This document shows positions 20,719 through 31,202 of a DNA stretch of 64,000 nt, piece after piece. Numbering within the stretch: position 1 is the stretch's first letter; every line of letters begins with the position of its first letter. The DNA is from Pseudomonas lalkuanensis (lineage in GTDB: Bacteria; Pseudomonadota; Gammaproteobacteria; Pseudomonadales; Pseudomonadaceae). The notes under the pieces are model-generated. The model did no database searches. It saw nothing but the letters and a program-made list of their open reading frames with translations, and was not told the origin of the DNA. The stretch covers positions 1,282,001-1,346,000 of the forward strand of contig NZ_CP043311.1 in NCBI RefSeq assembly GCF_008807375.1, written 5' to 3'. Both the position numbers and the translations under genes were made by a program.

Positions 20719-20931
20719 CGGACCACCTCCATTTCTGCATTGGCATCTTGAGTCTAACCAGCGCAACCGGCCTTGCTCGGGGGTTCGACGGGCGGCAGCG
20801 GGTTACGACAGGTACAGTTCGGTCTCCGACCGTGCGGGAACTGTTCCTGTGCCCTGGGAACCGGCACTCCTAGAATGGCGTCTCTTGTCCCGCCTGTCGC
20901 CAGAGCGCCGGGCTTTCCTGCTGAGGTTCCC

Positions 20932-21900
20932 ATGCACATCTCCTCCGGCCGTTGGGTCTACGGCCTGTTCCTTGCCCTGGTTACGGCCGTGCTCTGGGGT
21001 GTCCTGCCCATCTGGCTGAAGGAAGTCCTGCAGACCATGGACCCGGTGACCGTCACCTGGTACCGCCTGATAGTCGCCGGCCTGCTGTTGTTCGTTTACC
21101 TGGGCGCCAATCGTCGCCTGCCCGAATTCCGCCCGCTGGGTGCCCGTGGCCGCTGGCTGGTGGTGCTGGCAGTAGGTGGCCTGACCGGCAATTACGTCTT
21201 CTACCTCATCGGCCTGAAGATGCTCAGCCCCGGCACCACGCAGCTGGTGATCCAGGTGGCGCCCATCCTCTTCCTGCTGAGCAGCCTGTTCATCTTCAAG
21301 GAGAGCTTCAGCCTGGGTCAGGCCTTCGGCCTGGTGGTGACGGTGCTGGGCTTCGGGCTGTTCTTCAACCAGCGCCTGGAGGAACTGCTCACGTCCATGG
21401 GCCAGTACACCCTGGGCGTGCTGGTGATCCTGCTGGCGTCGGCCGTGTGGACCTTCTACGGACTGGCGCAGAAACAGCTGCTGAGCCACTGGAGTTCGGC
21501 CCAGGTGATGATGGTGATCTACCTCGGCTGCGCGGCCCTGCTGACGCCCTGGGCGCATCCGCTGGAAGCGCTCGAGCTGAGCCCTTTGCAGGGCTGGTTG
21601 CTGTTGGCCTGCTGCCTGAACACCCTGGTGGCCTATGGCGCCTTTGCCGAAGCCCTGGCCCATTGGGAGGCCTCCCGGGTCAGTGCCACCCTGGCCATCA
21701 CCCCGCTGGTGACCTTCGCCAGCGTCGCCGCCTGCGCGGCACTCTGGCCGGACCACGTGCAGCCGGAAGAGATCAACTGGATCGCCTACGCCGGCGCGGT
21801 GTTCGTCGTACTGGGCTCGGCCCTTACCGCCCTGGCGCCGTCGCTGGCGCGCAGCTGGCGCGCGCGGCGTGAGGCAGCTGCATTGGCGGGCGGTGAATAA
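20932..21900 (+). CDS. EamA family (DMT) transporter
   Basis: A 322-residue inner-membrane protein with ten hydrophobic segments in two EamA repeats (about 10-145 and 160-300). Features include A-V-L-W-G-V-L-P-I-W in the first helix and P-G-T-T-Q-L-V-I-Q-V-A-P-I at the end of the first repeat. The family exports amino acids or other metabolites; the substrate is not evident. The ATG at 20932 is chosen because upstream in-frame residues are not membrane-like. Confidence 0.88.
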   Translation: MHISSGRWVYGLFLALVTAVLWGVLPIWLKEVLQTMDPVTVTWYRLIVAGLLLFVYLGANRRLPEFRPLGARGRWLVVLAVGGLTGNYVFYLIGLKMLSPGTTQLVIQVAPILFLLSSLFIFKESFSLGQAFGLVVTVLGFGLFFNQRLEELLTSMGQYTLGVLVILLASAVWTFYGLAQKQLLSHWSSAQVMMVIYLGCAALLTPWAHPLEALELSPLQGWLLLACCLNTLVAYGAFAEALAHWEASRVSATLAITPLVTFASVAACAALWPDHVQPEEINWIAYAGAVFVVLGSALTALAPSLARSWRARREAAALAGGE

Positions 21901-21905
21901 CCGCC

Positions 21906-21944
21906 TGTGGGAGCGAATTCATTCGCGATTGAAATCGCTCCCAC
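21906..21944. repeat. REP palindrome
   Basis: TGTGGGAGCGAATTCATTCG is followed by CGATTGAAATCGCTCCCACG, a near-perfect palindrome of the REP family directly after the transporter stop. Confidence 0.8.
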
Positions 21945-21966
21945 GCTAGGGCGGTCTCTCCGCCTC

Positions 21967-21997
21967 GTAGGATGGGTGCAGCGGAGCGACACCCATC
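21967..21997. repeat. GTAGGATGGGT inverted repeat
   Basis: GTAGGATGGGT and ACCCATC arms flank GCAGCGGAGCGAC. The same family occurs at 59703-59785. It is a second short intergenic repeat type in this genome. Confidence 0.65.
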
Positions 21998-22039
21998 AAT
22001 GGGGAACGATAGGTACCACAAGCAGCACGTGCGGGCGGT

Positions 22040-22655
22040 CTAGCAACGGGACCCGAGCATCTCCGCCTTGCGCAGCCAGGTCTGGCGCTGCTCCTCGGAG
22101 GAGGGGCGCACCGGGGAGAACTCGGTCAGGCGACGGGTCTTGATACCGCAGAAGCCGAGGATGGTGCGCACCATCTGCCGGTGCGCCGGGGCGCCATAGA
22201 TCCAGCGGAAGTACCAGGGCGGCGTATCCAGGGTCACCAGCAGGTCGGCGGTACGCCCGGTCAGCAGTTTGTCCCAGGCCTGTGAATGCTGGCCGCGGTA
22301 GCGGAAGGCGAAGCCGGGCAGGAAAACGCGGTCGAAGAAGCCCTTGAGCAGCGCCGGCAGGCCGCCCCACCAGACCGGATAGACGAACACCAGGTGTTCG
22401 GCCCAGTGGATCTGCCGCTGTGCTTCGAGCAGGTCGGGTTCCAGGGTCTGGCTCTGGTCATAGCCTTGGCGCAGCACCGGGTCGAACTGCATCTCCCCCA
22501 GCTTCAGCAGGCGCACCACGTGGCCTTCGCCGCGGGCACCCTGGGCGAAGGCATCGCTCAGGGCATGGCACAGGCTTCCCCCCTTGGGGGTGCCGAGAAT
22601 CATCAGGATGCGCTTGCCGTCACCTTCCAGTGGCGTGGCTCCATGCTTGACTGCT

Positions 22656-22663
<8 letters not shown>
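22040..22663 (-). CDS. NAD(P)H dehydrogenase (quinone)-like flavodoxin-fold protein
   Basis: A 207-residue protein with the flavodoxin-like fold of the MdaB/Kef-regulatory reductase family: [12 protein letters not shown] at the first strand and [18 protein letters not shown] typical of FMN/FAD quinone reductases. It likely reduces quinones by two electrons. The ATG at 22663 overlaps the end of fumC by eight bases with GGAGG upstream, so translation is coupled to fumC. Confidence 0.85.
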
Positions 22664-24050
<1,387 letters not shown>

Positions 24051-24122
24051 GTGGGTTGGCTCCGGCTATTGATTCCGCAGTTTAGGCTCTCTCTCCGGCA
24101 CTCGGTTCAACCGTTCGGGCAA

Positions 24123-25133
24123 TTACCAGCGCGCGCGGGTGGAGCCCAGCCAGCCAAGGGCATTGGTCACCGGCACGCATTCGCCATCCGGGCTGCGCAG
24201 TACGCCGTCGAAGCGGCCGAACCACTGGCGCGTATCGGCGTAGAACAGGCCCAGGCGCGGGCAGGCCTGATGCAACTGGCGTGGCGTGAAGGTGAGTTCT
24301 ACCCGCCGGCAGACGGTGGAAAGCAGCCAGGGGGCGAGGGCATTGTTCGGCTCCTGCTCGATCTGCACCGGGCGGTCGAGCTTGGCCAGGCGGCCGCCGA
24401 ACCACAGCGCGTTCTCGGTCAGGCCGCTGGAGTCGGTCCAGCCCGCGCCGAAATTGCCGGCGATGCCACCGGGGGCGGCGAAGGCGGCGCGGGTCCAGTG
24501 GCTGTGGAGGGGCCAGACGCCGCGCCCGAAATCCAGGGCGGCGAAGCTCTGGCCGGTGGTGCACTGGTACTGGCGTCCGCCCAGTTGCACGCCCCCGCTG
24601 GCGGGCAGGCCGAGCTGCCGGCTGCTGGCGTGGAAGCAGCGGCCGGGGAGGGGGGCGACCAGGTTCACCGAGTCCAGGTGTGCGGGGCGCAGCACTTCCA
24701 GGGCGGCCTGCAGGGGCTGGCCACCGATATCCGGCGCTGCCACCCGCAAGCTCAGGCGGCCGGGGTGCTCGTCGACGCGGATCTGCAGGCGCGAGTGGTG
24801 GAAGCTGTGGCTTTCCAGCGGGGTATCCGGCAACCGGCAGCCGAAGGCGAAGGGGCGTAGCTGGGTGTGGGCGACGGCCTGGCCACTGTCGAGGTCGAGG
24901 AAGTAGGCGGCGCCGTAGCCCAGGTAATCGAGGTCCGCGAGGGTCAGCGAGAGCATCCAGCGCGGGGTGGTGATGCACCAGTGGTTCCAGCGCTTGCGCC
25001 GGCCCGTGTGACCGGGTATCGCGCAGTTCAGGCGTGGCCGGCTTGACCAGCCGACGGCGGCGGGCGAGAGCTTGCCGCGGGCATCGCAGAGCGCGGGATA
25101 TCCCGGCTCCAGGGTGGAAATATGGCTATTCAT
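24123..25133 (-). CDS. DUF2804 domain-containing protein
   Basis: A 336-residue protein with the DUF2804 pattern: an N-terminal L-C-D-A-R-G-K-L, W-N-H-W-C-I-T-T-P near residue 60, then L-A-D-L-D-Y-L-G-Y-G-A-A-Y-F and a C-terminal Y-G/F-A-D-T-R-Q-W-F-G-R-F-D-G. Members are soluble and of unknown function, some lipocalin-like. The ATG at 25133 is chosen since the longer frame runs through a structured intergenic region. Confidence 0.82.
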   Translation of the reverse strand: MNSHISTLEPGYPALCDARGKLSPAAVGWSSRPRLNCAIPGHTGRRKRWNHWCITTPRWMLSLTLADLDYLGYGAAYFLDLDSGQAVAHTQLRPFAFGCRLPDTPLESHSFHHSRLQIRVDEHPGRLSLRVAAPDIGGQPLQAALEVLRPAHLDSVNLVAPLPGRCFHASSRQLGLPASGGVQLGGRQYQCTTGQSFAALDFGRGVWPLHSHWTRAAFAAPGGIAGNFGAGWTDSSGLTENALWFGGRLAKLDRPVQIEQEPNNALAPWLLSTVCRRVELTFTPRQLHQACPRLGLFYADTRQWFGRFDGVLRSPDGECVPVTNALGWLGSTRARW

Positions 25134-25175
25134 CGGGCACGTCCATGTGTGTGCGAAGCCTGGGCACTTCAGGTT

Positions 25176-25214
25176 CTGTACGAGTTCGGTCCCCTTGGGG
25201 GATTTTTCGTACAG
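25176..25214. promoter_or_regulatory. Nested inverted repeats in the DUF2804/DUF2059 gap
   Basis: CTGTACGA (25176-25183) and its exact complement TCGTACAG (25207-25214) enclose a second hairpin TCCCC-TT-GGGGGA followed by TTTTT. It lies 43 bases upstream of the DUF2804 start. It could be a double operator, an attenuator or a plus-strand terminator. Confidence 0.4.
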
Positions 25215-25472
25215 AGCCGAGGGAAGCCGGCTGCAGCTCATCGGAAATTCCGTCGATGGGCGCGACAAGGTTCCTGGCCGGCGAAGCATGCCCAGCGGGC
25301 GAAAGCATGAGCAAGTGATGGCGTTTTGACAACCGCTCCGTGGAGTGCGGCATCGCACATTTTCATCGTGGACTTGTCGAAAAGACCGCCGCTTGAGCCG
25401 GATATCGGCTTGAGCGCAGAATGACCAGCCCCGGGGCAGTCCCCGTCATCCGTGCCCAGACAAGGATACTCA

Positions 25473-25982
25473 ATGACCAAGCTTCGCGTTCTCTGCACCG
25501 CAGTACTGCTGGCCTGCGCCAGCGGCCAGGTCCTGGCCGATGCCGCCAGCCATGCCGCCGATGCCGAGCGCTTCCTCAAGCTCGCTCGTGCCGACAAGCT
25601 GACCGTTCCGGTCTACGCCCAGGTGCAGCAGATGTTCGAGCAGCGTTTCCAGCAGGCCCAGGCGCCGGCCAGCAAGAAGGCCACCCTCGAGAGCTACCAG
25701 GCCAAGGCCAACGCCGCCCTGGACAAGGCTGTCGGCTGGGACAAGCTGAAGCCGGAGCTGGTGAAGATCTACACCAGCAACTTCTCCGAGAGCGAACTGA
25801 AGGACCTGATCGCCTTCTACGAATCCCCCCTGGGCAAGAAAGTGCTGGAGAAGATGCCGGCGCTGACCCAGCAGTCCGCCCAGCTCACCCAGACCCGCCT
25901 GGAGTCCGCCGTGCCCGAGGTCAACAAGCTGCTCAGCGAAATGGCCAGCGAACTGGCGCCCCAGGACAAGAAGAAGCAGTAA
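25473..25982 (+). CDS. DUF2059 domain-containing periplasmic protein
   Basis: A 169-residue protein with a signal peptide (hydrophobic 8-16, cleavage after V-L-A near residue 22). The body is helical and contains F-Y-E-S-P-L-G-K-K-V, the DUF2059 hallmark. Function is unknown; it is exported to the periplasm. It lies 14 bases before bolA on the same strand with AAGGA before its ATG, so they form a two-gene operon. Confidence 0.85.
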   Translation: MTKLRVLCTAVLLACASGQVLADAASHAADAERFLKLARADKLTVPVYAQVQQMFEQRFQQAQAPASKKATLESYQAKANAALDKAVGWDKLKPELVKIYTSNFSESELKDLIAFYESPLGKKVLEKMPALTQQSAQLTQTRLESAVPEVNKLLSEMASELAPQDKKKQ

Positions 25983-25996
25983 GCCGGAGTCAATCG

Positions 25997-26302
25997 ATGT
26001 CCATGCGCGACCGCATCCTGACCGCCCTGCAGGCCCTCGATCCCCAGCACCTCGATGTGCTGGACGAGAGCCACATGCACAGCCGCGGCCTGGAAACCCA
26101 CTACAAGGCGGTGATCGTCAGCCCGGTGTTCGCCGGGCTCAACGCCGTCAAGCGCCACCAGAAGGTCTATGGCAGCCTGGGCGAGCTGATGGGGCAATTC
26201 CACGCCCTGGCCCTGCACACCTACACGCCCGAGGAATGGGCCGAGCAGGGCGCGGCGCCGGAGTCGCCGACTTGCGCTGGCGGCAGCAAGCACGACCACT
26301 GA
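25997..26302 (+). CDS. BolA family protein
   Basis: A 101-residue BolA-type protein with V-L-D-E-S-H-M-H and S-P-V-F-A-G-L-N-A-V-K-R-H-Q-K-V-Y, including the conserved histidine pair that with monothiol glutaredoxins binds a [2Fe-2S] cluster. Roles in the family are iron-sulphur trafficking and stress gene control. The final part is cysteine/histidine-containing (C-A-G-G-S-K-H-D-H). It follows DUF2059 and is followed by a terminator hairpin. Confidence 0.88.
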   Translation: MSMRDRILTALQALDPQHLDVLDESHMHSRGLETHYKAVIVSPVFAGLNAVKRHQKVYGSLGELMGQFHALALHTYTPEEWAEQGAAPESPTCAGGSKHDH

Positions 26303-26332
26303 AAAACTACCTGCGTTGCCGATACTGCGTTG

Positions 26333-26357
26333 AAAGCGGCCTCAGAAAGCCGCTTTT
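26333..26357 (+). terminator. Terminator after bolA
   Basis: AAAGCGGC (26333-26340), an eight-base loop, GCCGCTTT (26349-26356), then TT. It lies 30 bases after the bolA stop. Confidence 0.65.
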
Positions 26358-26684
26358 GGCTAACGCGCTTTAGCGCGGCCCGGAGGGCGAACGAAGTGAG
26401 TAATGCTCATTTACAGTCGTAAACTCCGCTTCTTCGGCCACTTTATTCGCTGGCGCTCACCCTTCGGGCCAGCCTCTGGCTGTTACTCCCGTTGGTCGTT
26501 TCGCCTTGTCTCGGCTGCCTCGCCTACGTTTTTCAGCCGTCCGCTCGGCGCCTGAGACCAATTCACGCAGCCTGATCCCAGCCGCTTTTTGATAGACTTC
26601 GCACCGCGCCGGCCCACGCCGGCGCAGTCGTTTCTGTCACCCGGTCCGCCCTTTACGCGGGCGACCACTGGAGGAAGTCACCGC
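26358..26684 (+). other. Structured intergenic leader before trhO, no gene seen
   Basis: This gap of more than 300 bases holds a long imperfect hairpin: GGCCCGGAGGG near 26378 pairs with CCCTTCGGGCC near 26459, and inside it GCGAA-CG-AAGTG pairs with CACTT-TA-TTCGC. Short open frames here on either strand lack ribosome sites. It may be a conserved structured 5' region of trhO; that is inference. Confidence 0.4.
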
Positions 26685-27620
26685 ATGACCCAGATCGTTG
26701 TTGCGGCGCTGTACAAGTTCGTCACCCTGAAGGACTACGTTGCGCTGCGTGAACCCCTGCTCAAGACCATGCTGGACAATGGCGTCAAGGGCACCCTGCT
26801 GCTCGCCGAGGAAGGCATCAACGGCACCGTTTCCGGCACTCGCGAAGCCATCGACGCGCTGCTCGCCTGGCTCAAGGTCGATCCGCGCCTGGTGGACCTG
26901 GACCACAAGGAGTCCTACTGCGGGGAGCAGCCCTTCTACCGCACCAAGGTCAAGTTGAAGAAGGAAATCGTCACCCTCGGCGTGCCGAACGTGGACCCCA
27001 ACCAGCAGGTCGGCACCTACGTCGAACCCAAGGACTGGAACGCGCTGATCAGCGACCCCGAAGTGCTGCTGATCGATACCCGCAACGACTACGAAGTGGC
27101 CATCGGCACCTTCGAGGGTGCTATAGACCCGCAGACCAAGTCGTTCCGCGAATTCCCCGACTACATCAAGGCCAACTTCGACCCCGCGCGCCACAAGAAG
27201 GTGGCGATGTTCTGCACCGGCGGCATCCGCTGCGAGAAGGCCTCCAGCTACATGCTCGGCCAGGGCTTCGAAGAGGTCTTCCACCTCAAGGGCGGCATCC
27301 TCAAGTACCTGGAAGAGGTACCCCAGGACGAAACCCTCTGGCGCGGCGACTGCTTCGTCTTCGACAACCGCGTCACCGTGCGCCACGATTTAACCGAGGG
27401 CGACTTCGACCAGTGCCACGCCTGCCGTAACCCGATTTCCGTGGAAGATCGCCTGTCCGAGCACTACGCGCCCGGTATCAGCTGCCCGCACTGCTGGGAC
27501 AGCCTGAGCGAGAAAACCCGCGCCAGCGCCATCGAGCGGCAGAAGCAGATCGAGCTGGCCAAGGCCCGTAACCTGCCGCACCCGATCGGCCGCGACCCGC
27601 GCCAAGCCCTGGAGGACTGA
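26685..27620 (+). CDS. trhO: tRNA uridine(34) 5-hydroxylase TrhO (rhodanese family)
   Basis: A 311-residue protein of the UPF0176/YceA family. The N-terminal acylphosphatase-like part is followed by a rhodanese domain (about 125-225) with the active-site loop [11 protein letters not shown]-terminal cysteine-rich stretch contains C-H-A-C and C-P-H-C-W, probably metal binding. TrhO makes 5-hydroxyuridine at position 34 of tRNAs with oxygen. The ATG at 26685 has GGAGGAAG ten bases upstream. The next gene starts two bases after its stop. Confidence 0.93.
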   Translation: MTQIVVAALYKFVTLKDYVALREPLLKTMLDNGVKGTLLLAEEGINGTVSGTREAIDALLAWLKVDPRLVDLDHKESYCGEQPFYRTKVKLKKEIVTLGVPNVDPNQQVGTYVEPKDWNALISDPEVLLIDTRNDYEVAIGTFEGAIDPQTKSFREFPDYIKANFDPARHKKVAMFCTGGIRCEKASSYMLGQGFEEVFHLKGGILKYLEEVPQDETLWRGDCFVFDNRVTVRHDLTEGDFDQCHACRNPISVEDRLSEHYAPGISCPHCWDSLSEKTRASAIERQKQIELAKARNLPHPIGRDPRQALED

Positions 27621-27622
27621 GT

Positions 27623-28261
27623 TTGTCCAACGCCCGCCTGCTTTATGTGATGGACCCCATGTGCTCCTGGTGCTGGGGCTTCGCCCCGGTGGCGTCGGCA
27701 CTCGCCGAACAGGCCGCGGCGGCCGGCGTTTCGTTGCACCTGGTGGCCGGCGGCCTGCGCACGGGCCAGGGTGCCGCACTGGATGCCAACACCCGGCGCT
27801 ACATCCTCGAGCACTGGCAGGCGGTCCACCGGGCCACCGGGCAGCCGTTCCGCTTCGACGGGGCCCTGCCTGACGACTTCATCTACGACACCGAGCCGGC
27901 CTGCCGCGCCATGGTGGTCGCCCGCTCGCTCGCGCCGGAACTGGCCTGGCCACTGGTTCGGCTGATCCAGCACGCCTTCTACGCCGAAGGCCGCAACGTG
28001 ACCCAGGCCTCTGTCCTGGTGGAACTGGCCGAGCAGGCCGGGATTCCGCGCATCGAGTTCGCCGAAGCCTTCGACGCCGCCTCCAGCCATGAGGAGACCG
28101 TTGCCGATTTCACCTGGGTGCAGGACCTTGGCATCGCCGGTTTCCCCACCCTGCTGGCCGAGCGCGATGGCCAGCTGGCGCTGCTGACCAACGGCTACCA
28201 GCCGCTCGACGAACTGGCACCCCTGCTCTGCCGTTGGCTGGAACGAGGCAACCATGCCTGA
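27623..28261 (+). CDS. DsbA family (FrnE-like) thiol oxidoreductase
   Basis: A 212-residue protein with the redox motif C-S-W-C (M-C-S-W-C-W-G-F) at the end of the first strand and a DsbA helical insert, ending in the cis-proline loop G-F-P-T-L. It has no signal peptide, so it acts in the cytosol like FrnE-type proteins. The start is a TTG at 27623 with GGAGG seven bases upstream; no ATG fits. It overlaps the following ABC transporter gene by eight bases, so the trio trhO-dsbA-like-ABC is one transcript. Confidence 0.85.
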   Translation: MSNARLLYVMDPMCSWCWGFAPVASALAEQAAAAGVSLHLVAGGLRTGQGAALDANTRRYILEHWQAVHRATGQPFRFDGALPDDFIYDTEPACRAMVVARSLAPELAWPLVRLIQHAFYAEGRNVTQASVLVELAEQAGIPRIEFAEAFDAASSHEETVADFTWVQDLGIAGFPTLLAERDGQLALLTNGYQPLDELAPLLCRWLERGNHA

Positions 28262-30035
28262 CCGCTTGAGCTGGGCGGAGATCCGCCGTCTGGCCCTGCG
28301 CCACAAGAAGGCCCTCTGGCTGGCCAACCTGGTCGCGGTACTGGCCACCCTCTGCAGCGTGCCCATTCCGTTGCTGCTGCCGTTGCTGGTGGATGAAGTG
28401 CTGCTGCAGCGCGGCGATGCCGCCCTGCGCTTCATGGACCACTTCCTGCCCGCGCCCTGGGAGAACGCCGTCGGCTATATCGGCCTGATGCTGGTGGTGA
28501 CGCTGGTCCTGCGCGGCATGGCCCTGGTGTTCAACGTGCTGCAGGCGCGGCTGTTCGCGCGGCTCGCCAAGGACATCGTCTACCGCATCCGCACCCGCCT
28601 GATCGAACGCCTGAAGCGCATTTCCCTCGGCGAGTACGAAAGCCTTGGCGGCGGCACCGTCACCGCCCACCTGGTGACCGACCTGGACACCCTGGACAAG
28701 TTCGTCGGCGAAACCCTCAGCCGCTTCCTGGTGGCCGTGCTGACCCTCACCGGCACGGCGGCCATCCTGGTCTGGATGCACTGGAAACTGGCGCTGCTGA
28801 TCCTGCTGTTCAACCCGTTGGTGATCTACGCCACCGTGCAGTTGGGCAAGCGCGTCAAGCACCTGAAGAAGCTGGAGAACGACAGCACCGCGCGCTTCAC
28901 CCAGGCGCTGACGGAAACCCTGGAAGCCATCCAGGAAGTGCGTGCCAGCAACCGCCAGGGCTTCTTCTTCGGACGCCTTGGCCTGCGCGCTCAGGAAGTC
29001 CGCGACTACGCCGTCGCCTCCCAGTGGAAGAGCGACGCGGCGGGGCGCACCAGCGGGCTGCTGTTCCAGTTCGGCATCGACTTCTTCCGCGCCGCGGCCA
29101 TGCTCACGGTGCTGTTTTCCGACCTGTCCATCGGCCAGATGCTGGCGGTGTTCAGCTACCTCTGGTTCATGATCGGCCCGGTCGAGCAGTTGCTGGGCCT
29201 GCAGTATTCCTACTATTCCGCCGGCGCCGCGCTGGGCCGCATCAACGAGCTGCTGGCACGTGCCGACGAGCCCCAGTACAGCCCGAGCGTCGATCCGTTT
29301 CGTGGCCGCGAAACCGTGGGGATCGAAGTGAAGGGCCTGCGCTTCGCCTATTCCGAGGAGCCGGTGCTGGATGGCCTCAACCTCTCCATCGCCCCCGGCG
29401 AGAAGGTCGCCATCGTCGGTGCCAGTGGCGGTGGCAAGAGCACCCTGGTGCAACTGCTGCTGGGGCTCTACCAGCCCCAGGCCGGGCAGATCCGCTATGG
29501 CGGATGCCGGCTGGAAGAGATCGGCCTGGCCGAGGTGCGCGACAACGTCGCCGTGGTCCTGCAGCACCCGGCGCTGTTCAACGACAGTGTGCGCGCCAAC
29601 CTGACCATGGGCCGCGAACGCAGCGACGACGCCTGCTGGCGCGCCCTGGAAATCGCCCAGTTGGCCGACACCATCCGCAACCTGCCCCAGGGGCTGGACA
29701 GCGTGGTGGGCCGTTCCGGCGTGCGCCTGTCCGGCGGCCAGCGGCAACGCCTGGCCATCGCCCGCATGGTGCTGGCCGAACCCAAGGTGGTGATCCTCGA
29801 CGAGGCCACCTCGGCCCTCGACGCCGCCACCGAATACGCCCTGCACCAGGCCCTCGGCACCTTCCTCAACGGCCGCACCACCCTGATCATCGCCCACCGC
29901 CTGTCAGCGGTTAAGCAGGCGGACCGGGTGCTGGTATTCGACGGCGGCCACATTGCCGAAGACGGCGACCACCAGCAGCTCATCGCCGAAGGCGGGCTCT
30001 ACGCCAAGCTCTACGGGCATCTTCAGCAGGGCTGA
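28254..30035 (+). CDS. ABC exporter, fused permease and ATPase
   Basis: A 593-residue half-transporter. Residues about 15-310 are a type I ABC transmembrane domain with six helices; the ATPase follows with Walker A G-A-S-G-G-G-K-S-T near 389, signature L-S-G-G-Q-R-Q-R-L near 493 and Walker B V-V-I-L-D-E-A-T-S near 512, then the switch histidine A-H-R. It resembles MsbA/LmrA lipid or multidrug exporters. The exported compound is unknown. Confidence 0.9.
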   Translation: MPDRLSWAEIRRLALRHKKALWLANLVAVLATLCSVPIPLLLPLLVDEVLLQRGDAALRFMDHFLPAPWENAVGYIGLMLVVTLVLRGMALVFNVLQARLFARLAKDIVYRIRTRLIERLKRISLGEYESLGGGTVTAHLVTDLDTLDKFVGETLSRFLVAVLTLTGTAAILVWMHWKLALLILLFNPLVIYATVQLGKRVKHLKKLENDSTARFTQALTETLEAIQEVRASNRQGFFFGRLGLRAQEVRDYAVASQWKSDAAGRTSGLLFQFGIDFFRAAAMLTVLFSDLSIGQMLAVFSYLWFMIGPVEQLLGLQYSYYSAGAALGRINELLARADEPQYSPSVDPFRGRETVGIEVKGLRFAYSEEPVLDGLNLSIAPGEKVAIVGASGGGKSTLVQLLLGLYQPQAGQIRYGGCRLEEIGLAEVRDNVAVVLQHPALFNDSVRANLTMGRERSDDACWRALEIAQLADTIRNLPQGLDSVVGRSGVRLSGGQRQRLAIARMVLAEPKVVILDEATSALDAATEYALHQALGTFLNGRTTLIIAHRLSAVKQADRVLVFDGGHIAEDGDHQQLIAEGGLYAKLYGHLQQG

Positions 30036-30103
30036 CGGCGGGCTGTTCTACAGGTTCGACCAGGAGCCAGGCGCAGCAGGTCGTTGGGGCGGCTTAGCCG
30101 CCC

Positions 30104-30127
30104 TTCGCGAATGAATTCGCTCCCACA
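30104..30127. repeat. REP element (single)
   Basis: CGCGAATGAATTCGCTCCCA is one full REP arm between two converging genes. Confidence 0.75.
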
Positions 30128-30151
30128 ATCAGGAAGGCACGGCAAGGTAGG

Positions 30152-31048
30152 TCAGCCGTACCTCACCGCCTCCAGGAAGACGATGCGCTGGCCGATGTCG
30201 TGGAATACTCGCGCCGAGGCGATCTGGTTGTAGTCCACCCCATCCAGCAGGCTGAGCATCTGCACGTCATGGCGATAGCGCGGGTGCCAGTCCAGCAGCC
30301 TTTCCAGAATGGCAATGGCATCGACGCCCGGCCGGAAGTTCGCCAGCAACAGGCGGCCGCCGGGCCGCAGGGCCTGGAACAGGCGCTGGACCAATCGTTC
30401 GCAACGGCGGTCATCCAGCAGTTCGGTGATTCCGGAGGAATACACCAGGTCGTAGCCCTCGAACCCGCACTCGCCGCTCAGCAACTGTTCCAGGTTGCCC
30501 AGGCGAGTGAGCACGCCCAGGGCGCCATAGCTCTTGCGCACCCTGTCCAGGCGCTCCACGTCGTCATCGAACACCAGCATCTCGCCGAAGTGCCCGTGGC
30601 GCAGTTCGCGGGCCAGCTCCGCCTCGCGGAAGTGGCCGCCAGCGATGCACAGCATGCGCGCGCCCTTGCCGGAGTCCAGGCAGGTTTCGTCCAGGATGCG
30701 GGCCAGCATGCGCCGGCGGCAACGCAGGGCGCGGGCCGCTTGCGCAGTGGTGGCGAAATCGAACAGCTGGCGGGTGCGCTCCTCGGGCAGGCTCTGCAGG
30801 GCGTCCGATTCGACGCCGTAGAGATAGTCCAGCAGCAGCGCGTTGCCGCAACACAGGCCGGGGCTCGGCAATGTTCGGCTGGGAAAGGGAAGAATGTTGC
30901 TCGGCGGCGGCGCCTCTTCCCGGGGCGGTACAGGTGTGTCCAATCGCAGCCGCTCGCGTTCGGCCTTGATTGCCGCCAGTTCCTGCTTGACCTGTTGTTG
31001 TTCCAGGATGCCTCTGCTCAGTTCTTCCGGATCACTGGTTTCTTCCAC
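30152..31048 (-). CDS. Class I SAM-dependent methyltransferase-like protein
   Basis: A 298-residue protein. Residues 1-60 form a charged, possibly coiled-coil and proline-rich leader. The Rossmann part starts about residue 130 with G-A-R-M-L-C-I-A-G-G-H (motif I, a variant of G-x-G-x-G), V-F-D-D-D at strand 2, Y-D-L-V-Y-S-S-G near 205 and L-R-P-G-G-R-L-L-L-A-N-F near 233. The substrate is unknown. The N-terminal helix suggests a protein partner; that is inference. Confidence 0.75.
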   Translation of the reverse strand: MEETSDPEELSRGILEQQQVKQELAAIKAERERLRLDTPVPPREEAPPPSNILPFPSRTLPSPGLCCGNALLLDYLYGVESDALQSLPEERTRQLFDFATTAQAARALRCRRRMLARILDETCLDSGKGARMLCIAGGHFREAELARELRHGHFGEMLVFDDDVERLDRVRKSYGALGVLTRLGNLEQLLSGECGFEGYDLVYSSGITELLDDRRCERLVQRLFQALRPGGRLLLANFRPGVDAIAILERLLDWHPRYRHDVQMLSLLDGVDYNQIASARVFHDIGQRIVFLEAVRYG

Positions 31049-31202
31049 ACGCCACCTCCTCTGGCCAAACGTGGATTCCTTGACCCGTCACGCGGGATGA
31101 AGGCAGGTGCTGTCTCCGTGTAGAACCTTAGTTGATGGCGATCTGCCCGCAATCATTCAGATAGATGAAATCGCGCTTTAAAACGGGTGAATTGCAGCGA
31201 TA

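Noticed and set aside
26483..26668. Minus-strand 61-codon frame upstream of trhO
   Set aside because: Lies in the structured leader, has no ribosome site and random composition.
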